Positions 8,355 through 15,751 of a stretch of 64,000 bases of DNA are shown one piece after another. A program made the translations under genes and the position numbers. The notes beneath the pieces were generated by a model. That model made no database searches. It was not told the DNA's origin and worked only from the letters and a program-made list of their open reading frames with translations. Source of the DNA: Actinomadura hibisca NBRC 15177 (GTDB lineage: Bacteria; Actinomycetota; Actinomycetes; Streptosporangiales; Streptosporangiaceae); assembly GCF_001552635.1 (NCBI RefSeq), contig NZ_BCRO01000045.1, positions 62,001 through 126,000 of the forward strand. Direction: 5' to 3'. Every line of letters begins with the position of its first letter. Position 1 is the stretch's first letter.

Positions 8355-9220
8355 TGGCCCTCACCTACGAGAGCACCTCGCGCACCGGCAAGGCGGGCGA
8401 GCTGACCCTGCACTACAACGAGGCGGGCCCTGCCGATGCTCCGGTCGTCGTCATGCTGCACGGCGGCGGCCCCGGCGCGTCCGGCTGGAGCAACTTCGGC
8501 CCCAACCTGCCGGTGTTCGCCGAGCACTTCCGCACGCTGCTGGTGGATCAGCCCGGCTACGGCGCGTCCGACAAGCCCGAGCGCTTCAGCAAGCAGTTCT
8601 TCACCGCCTCCGCCGACGCGGTCGTGGCGCTGCTGGACGGCCTGGGCATCGCTAAGGCGCACCTCGTCGGCAACTCCCTCGGCGGCGGCACCGCCGCCCG
8701 CATGGCCATCGACCACCCCGACCGCGTGGACCGCCTGGTCCTGATGGGCCCCGGCGGCGTCAGCCTCAACGTCTTCTCCGCCGACCCCACCGAGGGCATC
8801 AAGCGGCTGTTCGAGTTCTCCGCCTCGGCCGAGCCGACCCGCGAGCGCCTGACCGCGTTCCTGCGCACGCTGGTGGTGGACCAGTCGCTGGTCACCGACG
8901 AGCTGATCGAGGAGCGGTTCGCGCAGGCGATCGACCCCGAGTCCCGGCGCGGCAACGCCGCCATGGCCGCCACCTTCGCCGACCCGGACATGGTCGCCGA
9001 CTCGATGTTGTGGAGCCAGGCGTACCGCATCCGGCACCAGACGCTGCTGACCTGGGGCCGCGAGGACCGCGCCAACCCCCTGGACGGCGCGCTGGTCGCG
9101 CTCAAGACCATCCCCAACGCCCGCCTGCACGTGTTCCCGCACTGCGGCCACTGGGCGCAGCTGGAGCAGTTCGACGAGTTCAACCGCCTCACCCTCGACT
9201 TCCTGAAGGACGCCCGATGA
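8354..9220 (+). CDS. hsaD: 4,5:9,10-diseco-3-hydroxy-5,9,17-trioxoandrostadienoate hydrolase (HsaD)
   Basis: A 288-aa alpha/beta-hydrolase of the meta-cleavage-product hydrolase family. The oxyanion segment LHGGGPGASGWSNF is near residues 35-48. The nucleophile is Ser108 in VGNSLGGGTA, and the catalytic His is in FPHCGHWAQLE near the C-terminus, with an acid in TWGREDRANP. It cleaves the C-C bond of 4,9-DSHA made by HsaC, releasing a 2-hydroxydienoate for HsaE and a ring C/D propanoate. It overlaps hsaA by one base and hsaC by four bases. Length equals that of known HsaD and BphD enzymes. Confidence 0.95.
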   Translation: MALTYESTSRTGKAGELTLHYNEAGPADAPVVVMLHGGGPGASGWSNFGPNLPVFAEHFRTLLVDQPGYGASDKPERFSKQFFTASADAVVALLDGLGIAKAHLVGNSLGGGTAARMAIDHPDRVDRLVLMGPGGVSLNVFSADPTEGIKRLFEFSASAEPTRERLTAFLRTLVVDQSLVTDELIEERFAQAIDPESRRGNAAMAATFADPDMVADSMLWSQAYRIRHQTLLTWGREDRANPLDGALVALKTIPNARLHVFPHCGHWAQLEQFDEFNRLTLDFLKDAR

Positions 9221-10104
9221 TCCACTCCCTCGGCTACCTGCGCTTCGAGACCGCCAAGCTCGACCAGTGGCGCTCCTTCGGCGGCGAGGTCCTCGGCCTG
9301 GCCGAGACCTCCGGCCCCCGCGAGGACGCGCTCTACTTCCGGATGGACGAGCACGCCCACCGCTTCGCCTTCCTGCCCGGAGAGACCGACCGGCTGCTCG
9401 CGATCGGCTGGGAGATCGCCAGTCGCGCCGCGTTCCGCGCCACGGTCGAACGCCTGGAGAACGCCGGCCACGCCGTCAAGCCCGGCACCGCCGAAGAGGC
9501 CGCCGACCGCCGCGTCGAGGAACTCGCCCACGTCGACGACCCGCACGGCAACCACCTGGAGCTGTACTACGGCCCGGCCCTGGACCACAGCCCCGTCGTC
9601 ACCCCGCACGGCGAGCGCTTCATCACCGGACCGCTCGGCCTCGGCCACGTCGTCGTCACCGCGGGCGACATCGACGCCTCCTACGACTTCTACACCGAGC
9701 TGCTGGGCTTCCGGCACCGCGACTCGATCCGCTTCCCGGCCGCGGCCATGGGCGGCACTCCCGAGGACGGCCTGAACTTCGTCCGCTTCCTCGGCTGCAA
9801 CCCCCGCCACCACAGCCTCGGCCTGTGCGAGGCCAACGCCCCCGCCGCCATCGTGCACTTCATGCTGGAGCTGGAGACCCTGGACGACGTGGGCCGCGGC
9901 ATCGACCGGTTCACCAAGGCCGGGATGCCGATCCTCCAGTCCCTGGGCCGCCACACCAACGACAAGATGGTGTCGTTCTACGCCGCCACCCCCGGCGGGT
10001 TCATGGTCGAGTACGGCTTCGACGCGATCCTGGTGGACGACGCCACCTGGTCCGCTAAGGAGATCACCGAGGACGCCTACTGGGGGCACCAGTGGAGCGC
10101 GTGA
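9217..10104 (+). CDS. hsaC: 3,4-DHSA extradiol dioxygenase (HsaC)
   Basis: A 295-aa type I extradiol dioxygenase with two vicinal-oxygen-chelate halves. Iron ligands are predicted as His in LGHVVVTAGD (~residue 145), His in NPRHHSLGL (~residue 205) and Glu in GGFMVEYGFD near the end. It performs meta-cleavage of the steroid catechol 3,4-DHSA. The ATG overlaps the hsaD stop (ATGA). The order hsaA-hsaD-hsaC-hsaB follows the conserved actinobacterial arrangement, which separates this from the biphenyl enzyme BphC. Confidence 0.95.
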   Translation: MIHSLGYLRFETAKLDQWRSFGGEVLGLAETSGPREDALYFRMDEHAHRFAFLPGETDRLLAIGWEIASRAAFRATVERLENAGHAVKPGTAEEAADRRVEELAHVDDPHGNHLELYYGPALDHSPVVTPHGERFITGPLGLGHVVVTAGDIDASYDFYTELLGFRHRDSIRFPAAAMGGTPEDGLNFVRFLGCNPRHHSLGLCEANAPAAIVHFMLELETLDDVGRGIDRFTKAGMPILQSLGRHTNDKMVSFYAATPGGFMVEYGFDAILVDDATWSAKEITEDAYWGHQWSA

Positions 10105-10598
10105 CCGGCGACCGCGACCCGGCCGACCTGTCCCGCACCTTCCGCGACGTGCTGGGCCGGTTCGCCTCCGGCATCACGGTGGTGACCTCGCTGGCCGACG
10201 ACGGCCCGGCCGGTTTCGCCTGCCAGTCGTTCGCCTCGCTCTCGCTGGACCCGCCGCTGGTGCTGTTCTGCGTCGCCAAGACGTCCACGAGCTGGCCGCG
10301 CATCCGCGCCACCGGCCGGTTCGCGGTCAACATCCTGGCCGCCGACCAGCGCGACGAGTGCCGCGCGTTCGCCGTCCCCGGCGGCGACAAGTTCGCCGGG
10401 ACCGCCTGGAGCCGCTCGGTGCACGGCACCGCCCACCTGGACGGCGCGCTGGCCGTCGTGGACTGCCTGATCGACGACGTCCACGAGGCGGGCGACCACC
10501 ACGTGGTGATCGGCGCGGTCCGCGACCTGCGCGACCACCGCGACCACCCGCCCCTGCTGTACTTCCGCGGCGCCTACGCCGACGGGGTCTTCACCTGA
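10101..10598 (+). CDS. hsaB: Flavin reductase component of 3-HSA monooxygenase (HsaB)
   Basis: About 165 aa, a flavin reductase-like FMN-binding split-barrel protein. Family motifs are VLGRFASGITVVTS, FACQSFASLSLDPPLVLFC and FAVNILAADQ, with a C-terminal PPLLYFRGAY. It supplies reduced flavin to HsaA using NAD(P)H. I chose the GTG at 10101 because it overlaps the hsaC stop as GTGA, the pattern used throughout this operon. A GTG at 10092 in the same frame adds three residues and is equally possible. Only nine bases separate its stop from the KstD start. Confidence 0.93.
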   Translation: MTGDRDPADLSRTFRDVLGRFASGITVVTSLADDGPAGFACQSFASLSLDPPLVLFCVAKTSTSWPRIRATGRFAVNILAADQRDECRAFAVPGGDKFAGTAWSRSVHGTAHLDGALAVVDCLIDDVHEAGDHHVVIGAVRDLRDHRDHPPLLYFRGAYADGVFT

Positions 10599-10606
10599 GG
10601 AGAGCC

Positions 10607-12271
10607 ATGGACTGGGATCACGAGTACGACGTGGTGGTGGTCGGCTCCGGCGCCGGCGGGCTCACCGCCGCGACCACCGCCGGGCTGCACGGCCTGTCGG
10701 CGCTGGTGGTGGAGAAGGCCGGGGTGTTCGGCGGCTCGACGGCGCTGTCGGGCGGCGGGGTGTGGATCCCGCGCAACGTCTTCCTGGAGGAGGCCGGGGT
10801 CCGCGACACCGCCGAGGACGCCCGCGCCTACCTGGAGGCCACCGTCGGCGACCGCGTCCCCGCCGAGCGCAAGGAGGCGTACCTGACGCGCGGCCCGGAG
10901 ATGATGCGGTTCCTGCGCGACGGCACCCGCTGGATGCGCTTCACCTGGGCGAAGGGCTACTCCGACTACTACCCCGAGGCGCCCGGCGGCCGTCCGACCG
11001 GCCGCTCGGTCGAGCCCGCCATCGTCGACGGCAAGCTGCTCGGCCCGGAGTTCGCCCGGATGCGCCGCGCCGGGCTGCCCACCTACGGCATGACGATGAC
11101 CGGCTACGAGTTCGGCAAGATCAACATGATCACCCGGACGTGGCGCGGCAAGACCACCGCGATGCGCGTCGGGCTGCGCGGCGTGCGCGCCCTGCTCACC
11201 GGGCGCAAGCCGCTGTCGCTGGGCGAGGCGCTGGTCGCGCGGCTGCGGTTGTCGCTGGCCGACGCGGGCGGGCACCTGTGGCTCGACTCCCCGTTCCGGG
11301 ACCTGGTGATCGAGGACGGCGCGGTCACCGGCGTCCGCGTCCGGCACAAGGGCCGCGAGGTGACCGTCCGGGCCCGGCGCGGCGTCGTCCTGGCGGCGGG
11401 CGGCTTCTCCCTCAACCAGAAGTTGCGCGAGAAGTACCTGCCCAAGCCGACCCGCGCCGAGTGGTCGCACTCCTCCGAGGGCCAGGTCGGCGACGTCCTG
11501 GAGGCGGGGATCAAGGCCGGTGCCGGACTGGATCTGATGGACAAGGTCTGGGGCGCGCCGTCGGTCCCGCGCCCCGACGACAAGCCGTTCTTCCTGGTCG
11601 CCGACCGGGCCGTGCCCGGCATGATGATCGTGGACGGCGACGGGCAGCGCTACCTGAACGAGTCGTTGCCGTACCACGAGTTCGTGGACCGCATGTACGC
11701 CCACGGCGAGCCCGCCATGAACTCCTGGCTCATCGTGGACAAGCGGGCCAAGAACCGTTACATCGTCGCCGGGCTGTTCCCGGGCCAGCCCTTCCCGAAG
11801 AAGTGGCGCGAGGGCGGCACCCTGCGCGTCGGCTCCACCGTCGCCGAGCTGGCCGAGCAGATCGGCGTGCCCGCCGACCGGCTCGCCAAGACCGTCGAGC
11901 GGTTCAACCGCTTCGCCGAAGAGGGCCGCGACGCCGACTTCGGCCGCGGCGACAGCGCCTACGACAACTACTACGGCGACCCGACCCTGCCCAACCCCAA
12001 CCTGCTGCCGCTGGCCAAGGGCCCGTTCTACGCCGTGCGCGTCGTCCCCGGCGACCTCGGCACCAAGGGCGGCCTGGTCACCGACCCCGACGCGCGCGTG
12101 CTGCGCGCGGACGGCACCGCCATCACCGGTCTGTACGCCACCGGCAACTGCTCGGCCTCGGTGATGGGCGAGACCTACCCCGGGCCCGGCGCGACCCTCG
12201 GCCCGTCCATGACCTTCGGCTACGCCGCCGTCACCCACCTGCTCGCCGACGCCACTGGAGGGAAACGATGA
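10607..12271 (+). CDS. kstD: 3-ketosteroid delta1-dehydrogenase (KstD)
   Basis: A 554-aa FAD-dependent dehydrogenase of the fumarate reductase/KstD family. The N-terminal dinucleotide fold VVVVGSGAGGLTAATTAG is followed by FGGSTALSGGGVWIPRN, a KstD signature. The C-terminal GDLGTKGGLVTD and TGNCSASVMGETYPGPGATL contain the Tyr-x-Gly-Pro-Gly segment of the catalytic site. It introduces the C1-C2 double bond into 3-ketosteroids, which with KshAB hydroxylation triggers ring B opening. The start ATG follows GAGGAGAGCC, and its stop overlaps kshA by four bases. Delta4-(5alpha)-dehydrogenases share the fold, but sequence and context favour KstD. Confidence 0.95.
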   Translation: MDWDHEYDVVVVGSGAGGLTAATTAGLHGLSALVVEKAGVFGGSTALSGGGVWIPRNVFLEEAGVRDTAEDARAYLEATVGDRVPAERKEAYLTRGPEMMRFLRDGTRWMRFTWAKGYSDYYPEAPGGRPTGRSVEPAIVDGKLLGPEFARMRRAGLPTYGMTMTGYEFGKINMITRTWRGKTTAMRVGLRGVRALLTGRKPLSLGEALVARLRLSLADAGGHLWLDSPFRDLVIEDGAVTGVRVRHKGREVTVRARRGVVLAAGGFSLNQKLREKYLPKPTRAEWSHSSEGQVGDVLEAGIKAGAGLDLMDKVWGAPSVPRPDDKPFFLVADRAVPGMMIVDGDGQRYLNESLPYHEFVDRMYAHGEPAMNSWLIVDKRAKNRYIVAGLFPGQPFPKKWREGGTLRVGSTVAELAEQIGVPADRLAKTVERFNRFAEEGRDADFGRGDSAYDNYYGDPTLPNPNLLPLAKGPFYAVRVVPGDLGTKGGLVTDPDARVLRADGTAITGLYATGNCSASVMGETYPGPGATLGPSMTFGYAAVTHLLADATGGKR

Positions 12272-13422
12272 ACCACCGAGTGATCGAGGCGGCCCCGCCG
12301 CCGGAGCGGTTCGCCCGAGGCTGGCACTGCCTGGGCCTCGCCGACACCTACAAGGACGGCAAGCCGCACGCCGTGGAGGCGTTCGGCACCAAGCTCGTCG
12401 TGTTCCAGGGCGAGGGCGGCGGCCTCAGCGTCCTCAACGGCTACTGCCCCCACATGGGCGGCGACCTCACCCAGGGCACCGTCAAGGGCGACGCGATCGC
12501 CTGCCCGTTCCACGACTGGCGCTGGGGCGGCGACGGCAAGTGCGCGGGCATCCCCTACGCCAAGCGCGTCCCGCGCGGCGCGCGCACCCTGGCCTGGCCC
12601 ACCCTGGAGCGCAACCAGCAGCTCTACGTGTGGAACGACCCCGAGGGCAACCCGCCGCCCGAAGGCGTCACGATCCCCGAGATCGCCGGGGCCGGGTCGC
12701 CCGAGTGGAGCAACTGGACCTGGAACACGATGCGGGTCGACGGCTCGCACTGCCGCGAGATCGTCGACAACGTCGTGGACATGGCGCACTTCTTCTACAT
12801 CCACTACGCGCTGCCGACCTACTTCAAGAACGTCTTCGAGGGCCACGTCGCCACCCAGTACTACGAGGGCGTCTCCCGCGACGACGCCTACCTCGGCTTC
12901 GTGCCCGGCACCGAGAACCAGAAGATCGCCCAGCGCTCCGAGGCGGCCTACCACGGCCCGTCCTACATGATCGACTACCTGTGGAACGAGGCCGAGGGCA
13001 CCACGGTCGAGACCGTGCTGATCAACTGCCACTACCCGATCGGCCGGAACGCCTTCATGCTCCAGTGGGGCGTCATCGTCAAGAAGTTCCCCGGCATGGA
13101 CGACGCGACCGCCGACGCCATGGCCGCGCAGGTCGCCGAGGGCGTGGGCCTCGGCTTCATGCAGGACGTCGAGATCTGGAAGAGCAAGGCCCCGATCGAC
13201 AACCCGCTGCTGTGCGACCAGGACGGGCCCGTCTACCAGCTCCGCCGCTGGTACGAGCAGTTCTACGTGGACGCCGCCGAGGTCGCGCCGGAGATGACCG
13301 ACCGGTTCGAGTTCGAGATCGACACCGCCCGCGCCGTCCAGGTGTGGGAACAGGAGGTGGCGGCCAACGTCGAGGCCGGGATCTCCTACTCGATGATCCC
13401 CAAGTCGATGCGGGCGGGCTGA
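12268..13422 (+). CDS. kshA: 3-ketosteroid 9-alpha-hydroxylase, oxygenase component (KshA)
   Basis: A 384-aa Rieske non-haem iron oxygenase. The Rieske ligands are Cys60 and His62 in GYCPHMGGDL, and Cys79 and His82 in CPFHDWRWG. The mononuclear iron region is DNVVDMAHFFYIHYALP. It hydroxylates 4-androstene-3,17-dione or its 1-ene at C9 using electrons from KshB. The ATG overlaps the kstD stop (ATGA). KshB is two genes downstream with a short Cys-containing ORF between. Length and motif spacing are as in characterised KshA proteins. Confidence 0.95.
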   Translation: MNHRVIEAAPPPERFARGWHCLGLADTYKDGKPHAVEAFGTKLVVFQGEGGGLSVLNGYCPHMGGDLTQGTVKGDAIACPFHDWRWGGDGKCAGIPYAKRVPRGARTLAWPTLERNQQLYVWNDPEGNPPPEGVTIPEIAGAGSPEWSNWTWNTMRVDGSHCREIVDNVVDMAHFFYIHYALPTYFKNVFEGHVATQYYEGVSRDDAYLGFVPGTENQKIAQRSEAAYHGPSYMIDYLWNEAEGTTVETVLINCHYPIGRNAFMLQWGVIVKKFPGMDDATADAMAAQVAEGVGLGFMQDVEIWKSKAPIDNPLLCDQDGPVYQLRRWYEQFYVDAAEVAPEMTDRFEFEIDTARAVQVWEQEVAANVEAGISYSMIPKSMRAG

Positions 13423-13423
13423 G

Positions 13424-13654
13424 GTGCGGCCGGTCGACTGCCGGGCCTGCGGCGTGCGGGTCCTGGTGGAGAAGCGCAGCCTGCCGCACACCAGCGTCCA
13501 GTGGCCGACCGGCGCGGCCGCCGCCTGCGCGGAGTTCGCCCCGCGGGTGGCGGCCGGGCGCGCGACCGCCCTCATCCCGCACTGCGCGGCGCTGCGCGCG
13601 TCCATCGAGCAGGCCGTGCGCGACGGGTCGCTGGAGGTCCCGGCCGATGTCTGA
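13424..13654 (+). CDS. Small Cys-containing protein between kshA and kshB, function unknown
   Basis: A 76-aa protein starting with GTG two bases after the kshA stop and overlapping the kshB start by eight bases, so it is locked into the operon. It has an N-terminal Cys-x2-Cys knuckle (DCRACG, Cys6 and Cys9) and later cysteines at residues 35 and 53, the latter in PHC. This could form a small metal site or a redox pair, but I do not recognise a named family. The C-terminal half looks helical and Ala/Arg rich. Placement between the oxygenase and reductase genes suggests a role in electron transfer, iron-sulfur assembly or complex stability. That role is inference only. Confidence 0.8.
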   Translation: MRPVDCRACGVRVLVEKRSLPHTSVQWPTGAAAACAEFAPRVAAGRATALIPHCAALRASIEQAVRDGSLEVPADV

Positions 13655-14651
13655 GCCCCGCGCCCTGACGGTGGCCGAGGTGATCCGCGAGACGCCCGAC
13701 GCGCACTCGCTGGTCTTCGACGCCACCCCGGCCGAGCTGCCCTACCGGCCCGGCCAGTTCCTCACGCTGCGGCTGCCGGGCGGCGCGGCCCGCTGCTACT
13801 CGCTGGCCAGCTCGCCGCACGACGGCGGGCGGCTCAAGGTGACCGTCAAGCGGGTGCCCGGCGGCCGCGCCTCCAACTGGATCTGCGACAACGTGACCGC
13901 CGGGACGGTCCTGGAGACGCTGCCGCCCGCCGGGACCTTCACGCCGCGCGCCCTGGACACCGATCTGCTGCTGCTCGCGGCGGGCAGCGGCATCACGCCG
14001 GTGATGTCGATCCTGACGTCGGCGCTGCTGGCCGGGACCGGCCGCGTCACGCTGGTGTACGCCAACCGCGACGAGACCTCGGTGATCTTCGCCGTCGCCC
14101 TGCGCGAGCTGGCCGCCGCCCATCCCGGCCGCCTCACGGTGGTGCACTGGCTGGAGAGCGTGCAGGGCCTACCCGCCGAGGCCGCGCTGACCGGCCTGCT
14201 GACCGGGCTGGACGGTGAGTTCGCCGAGGCGTTCGTGTGCGGCCCGGCGGGGTTCATGGACGCGGCCACGGCCGCGCTCACCGGGCTCGGCGTGGCCCGC
14301 GTCCACACCGAGCGGTTCCGCTCCCTCGCGGAGGACCCGTTCGCCGCGCCCGCCCCCGTCACCGGGGAGACCGTCGCCCGCATCCAGGTGGATCTGGACG
14401 GTGCGGTCAGCGAGCACGACTGGCCCGCCGAGGCCCGGCTGCTGGACGTGCTGCTGGCCGCCGGGCTGGACGCGCCGTTCTCCTGCCGGGAGGGCGCGTG
14501 CAGCGCGTGCGCCTGCCGCGTCGTGGAAGGAGAGGTGAAGATGCTCGCCAACGAGATCCTGGACGAGGCCGACCTTGCGGACGGGTGGGTGCTGGCCTGC
14601 CAGTCGCTCCCGCTCGGCGAACGGGTCCGCGTCACCTACGAGGAGGACTGA
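13647..14651 (+). CDS. kshB: 3-ketosteroid 9-alpha-hydroxylase, ferredoxin reductase component (KshB)
   Basis: A 334-aa reductase with three domains in order. An FAD-binding barrel comes first (YRPGQFLTLRLPGG, RCYSLASSPH). An NAD-binding domain follows (LLAAGSGITPVMSIL, CGPAGFMDAATAAL). A C-terminal plant-type [2Fe-2S] domain has ligands in CREGACSACACR and a fourth Cys in WVLACQS. It passes electrons from NADH to KshA. The ATG overlaps the preceding 76-aa ORF. It ends the operon three bases before the convergent thioredoxin-fold gene. PaaE/HmpX-type reductases share this layout, but adjacency to kshA fixes the call. Confidence 0.95.
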   Translation: MSEPRALTVAEVIRETPDAHSLVFDATPAELPYRPGQFLTLRLPGGAARCYSLASSPHDGGRLKVTVKRVPGGRASNWICDNVTAGTVLETLPPAGTFTPRALDTDLLLLAAGSGITPVMSILTSALLAGTGRVTLVYANRDETSVIFAVALRELAAAHPGRLTVVHWLESVQGLPAEAALTGLLTGLDGEFAEAFVCGPAGFMDAATAALTGLGVARVHTERFRSLAEDPFAAPAPVTGETVARIQVDLDGAVSEHDWPAEARLLDVLLAAGLDAPFSCREGACSACACRVVEGEVKMLANEILDEADLADGWVLACQSLPLGERVRVTYEED

Positions 14652-14654
14652 TCG

Positions 14655-15221
14655 TCAGCCCGGCTCGTTGCCGGGCCGCCACTTGATCCCGCAACCGAGG
14701 CTCGGCACGTGCGGCTCGGGCACCGGCTCACCGGCCAGCACCCGGTCCAGGGCCGCCCGGAGGGACGAGCCGTCCGCCGGGACGTCGTTGCGCGGCCGGG
14801 CTCCGTCGAACTCGCCCCGGTAGGCGAGCCGCCGCTCGGCGTCGAACAGGAAGAAGTCGGGCGTGCAGGCCGCCTTGTAGGCCAGCGCGACCCGCTGGTC
14901 CTCGTCCACCAGGTAGGGGAAGCCGAACGACGCGCGGGCGGCCTGCTCGGCGAGGTGCTCGGGACCGTCGTCGGGGTAGCGCGCGACGTCGTTGCTGCCC
15001 ACGCCGACGGTGGTCAGGCCGCGTTCGGCGTACTCCTTGGTCACCGCGCCGATCGTGGTCTCGATCCGGCGCACGTAGGGGCAGTGATTGGAGAGGAAGA
15101 CCACCAGCAGGGCCGGGGAACCGGCCAGAGAGTCGAGTGAGACCGTCCTTCCGTCGAGGTCCGGCAACGAGAGGCCGGGCGCGGGCGTGCCGAGCGGGAC
15201 CATGAACGATGCGATCGCCAT
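14655..15221 (-). CDS. Thioredoxin-fold protein of the AhpC/TSA-like family
   Basis: A 188-aa thioredoxin-like protein. It begins with VPLGTPAPGLSLPDLDGRTVSL and has an active-site-like FLSNHCPYVRRIET with a single cysteine near residue 48. Other cysteines occur in YKAACTPDFFLF and SLGCGIKW. This matches the peroxiredoxin/TlpA-like group often annotated as thioredoxin family or redoxin, where a lone CPYV cysteine replaces CxxC. A role in peroxide or disulfide handling is plausible. ATG at 15221 is used, with an ATG at 15230 as alternative. It is convergent with kshB, so it may not belong to the steroid regulon. Confidence 0.82.
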   Translation of the reverse strand: MAIASFMVPLGTPAPGLSLPDLDGRTVSLDSLAGSPALLVVFLSNHCPYVRRIETTIGAVTKEYAERGLTTVGVGSNDVARYPDDGPEHLAEQAARASFGFPYLVDEDQRVALAYKAACTPDFFLFDAERRLAYRGEFDGARPRNDVPADGSSLRAALDRVLAGEPVPEPHVPSLGCGIKWRPGNEPG

Positions 15222-15249
15222 GCGCCCCATTGTCGCGCCTCGTCAACCA

Positions 15250-15263
15250 ACCATGCGCTTGCT
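15250..15263. promoter_or_regulatory. KstR2-like palindrome upstream of ketosteroid isomerase
   Basis: ACCATGCGCTTGCT matches 9 of the 10 fixed positions of the KstR2 consensus AnCAAGnnCTTGnT. It lies 13 bp before the isomerase ATG, a position where binding would occlude transcription or initiation. It aligns with the site before the enoyl-CoA hydratase gene. Binding is unproven. Confidence 0.45.
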
Positions 15264-15276
15264 AGATTGGACGACC

Positions 15277-15645
15277 ATGCCCTCCCAGGACCACATGAAG
15301 CAGACCCTCCAGCGCTATGTCGACGGCTTCGCCAAGGGCGACGCCGCCGCGCTCGCCGACCTGTTCGCCGCCGACGCGGTGGTGGTGGACCCGGTCGGGC
15401 ACCCGCCCGTCCAGGGCCGCCCGGCGATCGACGAGTTCTACGCCAACGCCGTCGCGGCCGGGACCCGGCTCACCCTGGACACCCCGATCCGCGGCTCGCA
15501 CGGCGACCGCGCGGCGATGGCGTTCACCGTCGAGGTGCCGGGGATGAACCTGCGCATCCGCGCCATCGACGTGATGACCTTCGACGCGGACGGGAAGATC
15601 AGCCGGATGGAGGCGCACTGGGGGCCCGACGACATCGAGCAGTGA
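15277..15645 (+). CDS. ksi: Steroid delta5-isomerase (ketosteroid isomerase, NTF2-like fold)
   Basis: A 122-aa protein that matches the classical Comamonas/Pseudomonas ketosteroid isomerase by recall. The catalytic residues align closely: Tyr14 in QRYV, general base Asp38 in VVDPVG, and Asp98 in RAID (Asp99 in the Comamonas enzyme). The conserved EFYANA and the C-terminal DGKISRMEAHWGP are also present. It would convert 5-ene-3-ketosteroids to 4-ene-3-ketosteroids, the substrates of KstD and KshAB encoded just upstream. Other SnoaL-like proteins share the fold, but retention of all three catalytic residues makes a true isomerase likely. Confidence 0.9.
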   Translation: MPSQDHMKQTLQRYVDGFAKGDAAALADLFAADAVVVDPVGHPPVQGRPAIDEFYANAVAAGTRLTLDTPIRGSHGDRAAMAFTVEVPGMNLRIRAIDVMTFDADGKISRMEAHWGPDDIEQ

Positions 15646-15751
15646 CGGCCCAGGTCATGGCCGTTAAAGGCCGGATCGCCCCGCCGAGCCGCGCCGTCCC
15701 CTCTAGGATGCTGGGAAACGCCGCCAGAAGGACCTTTGCGGAGCGAACGCC

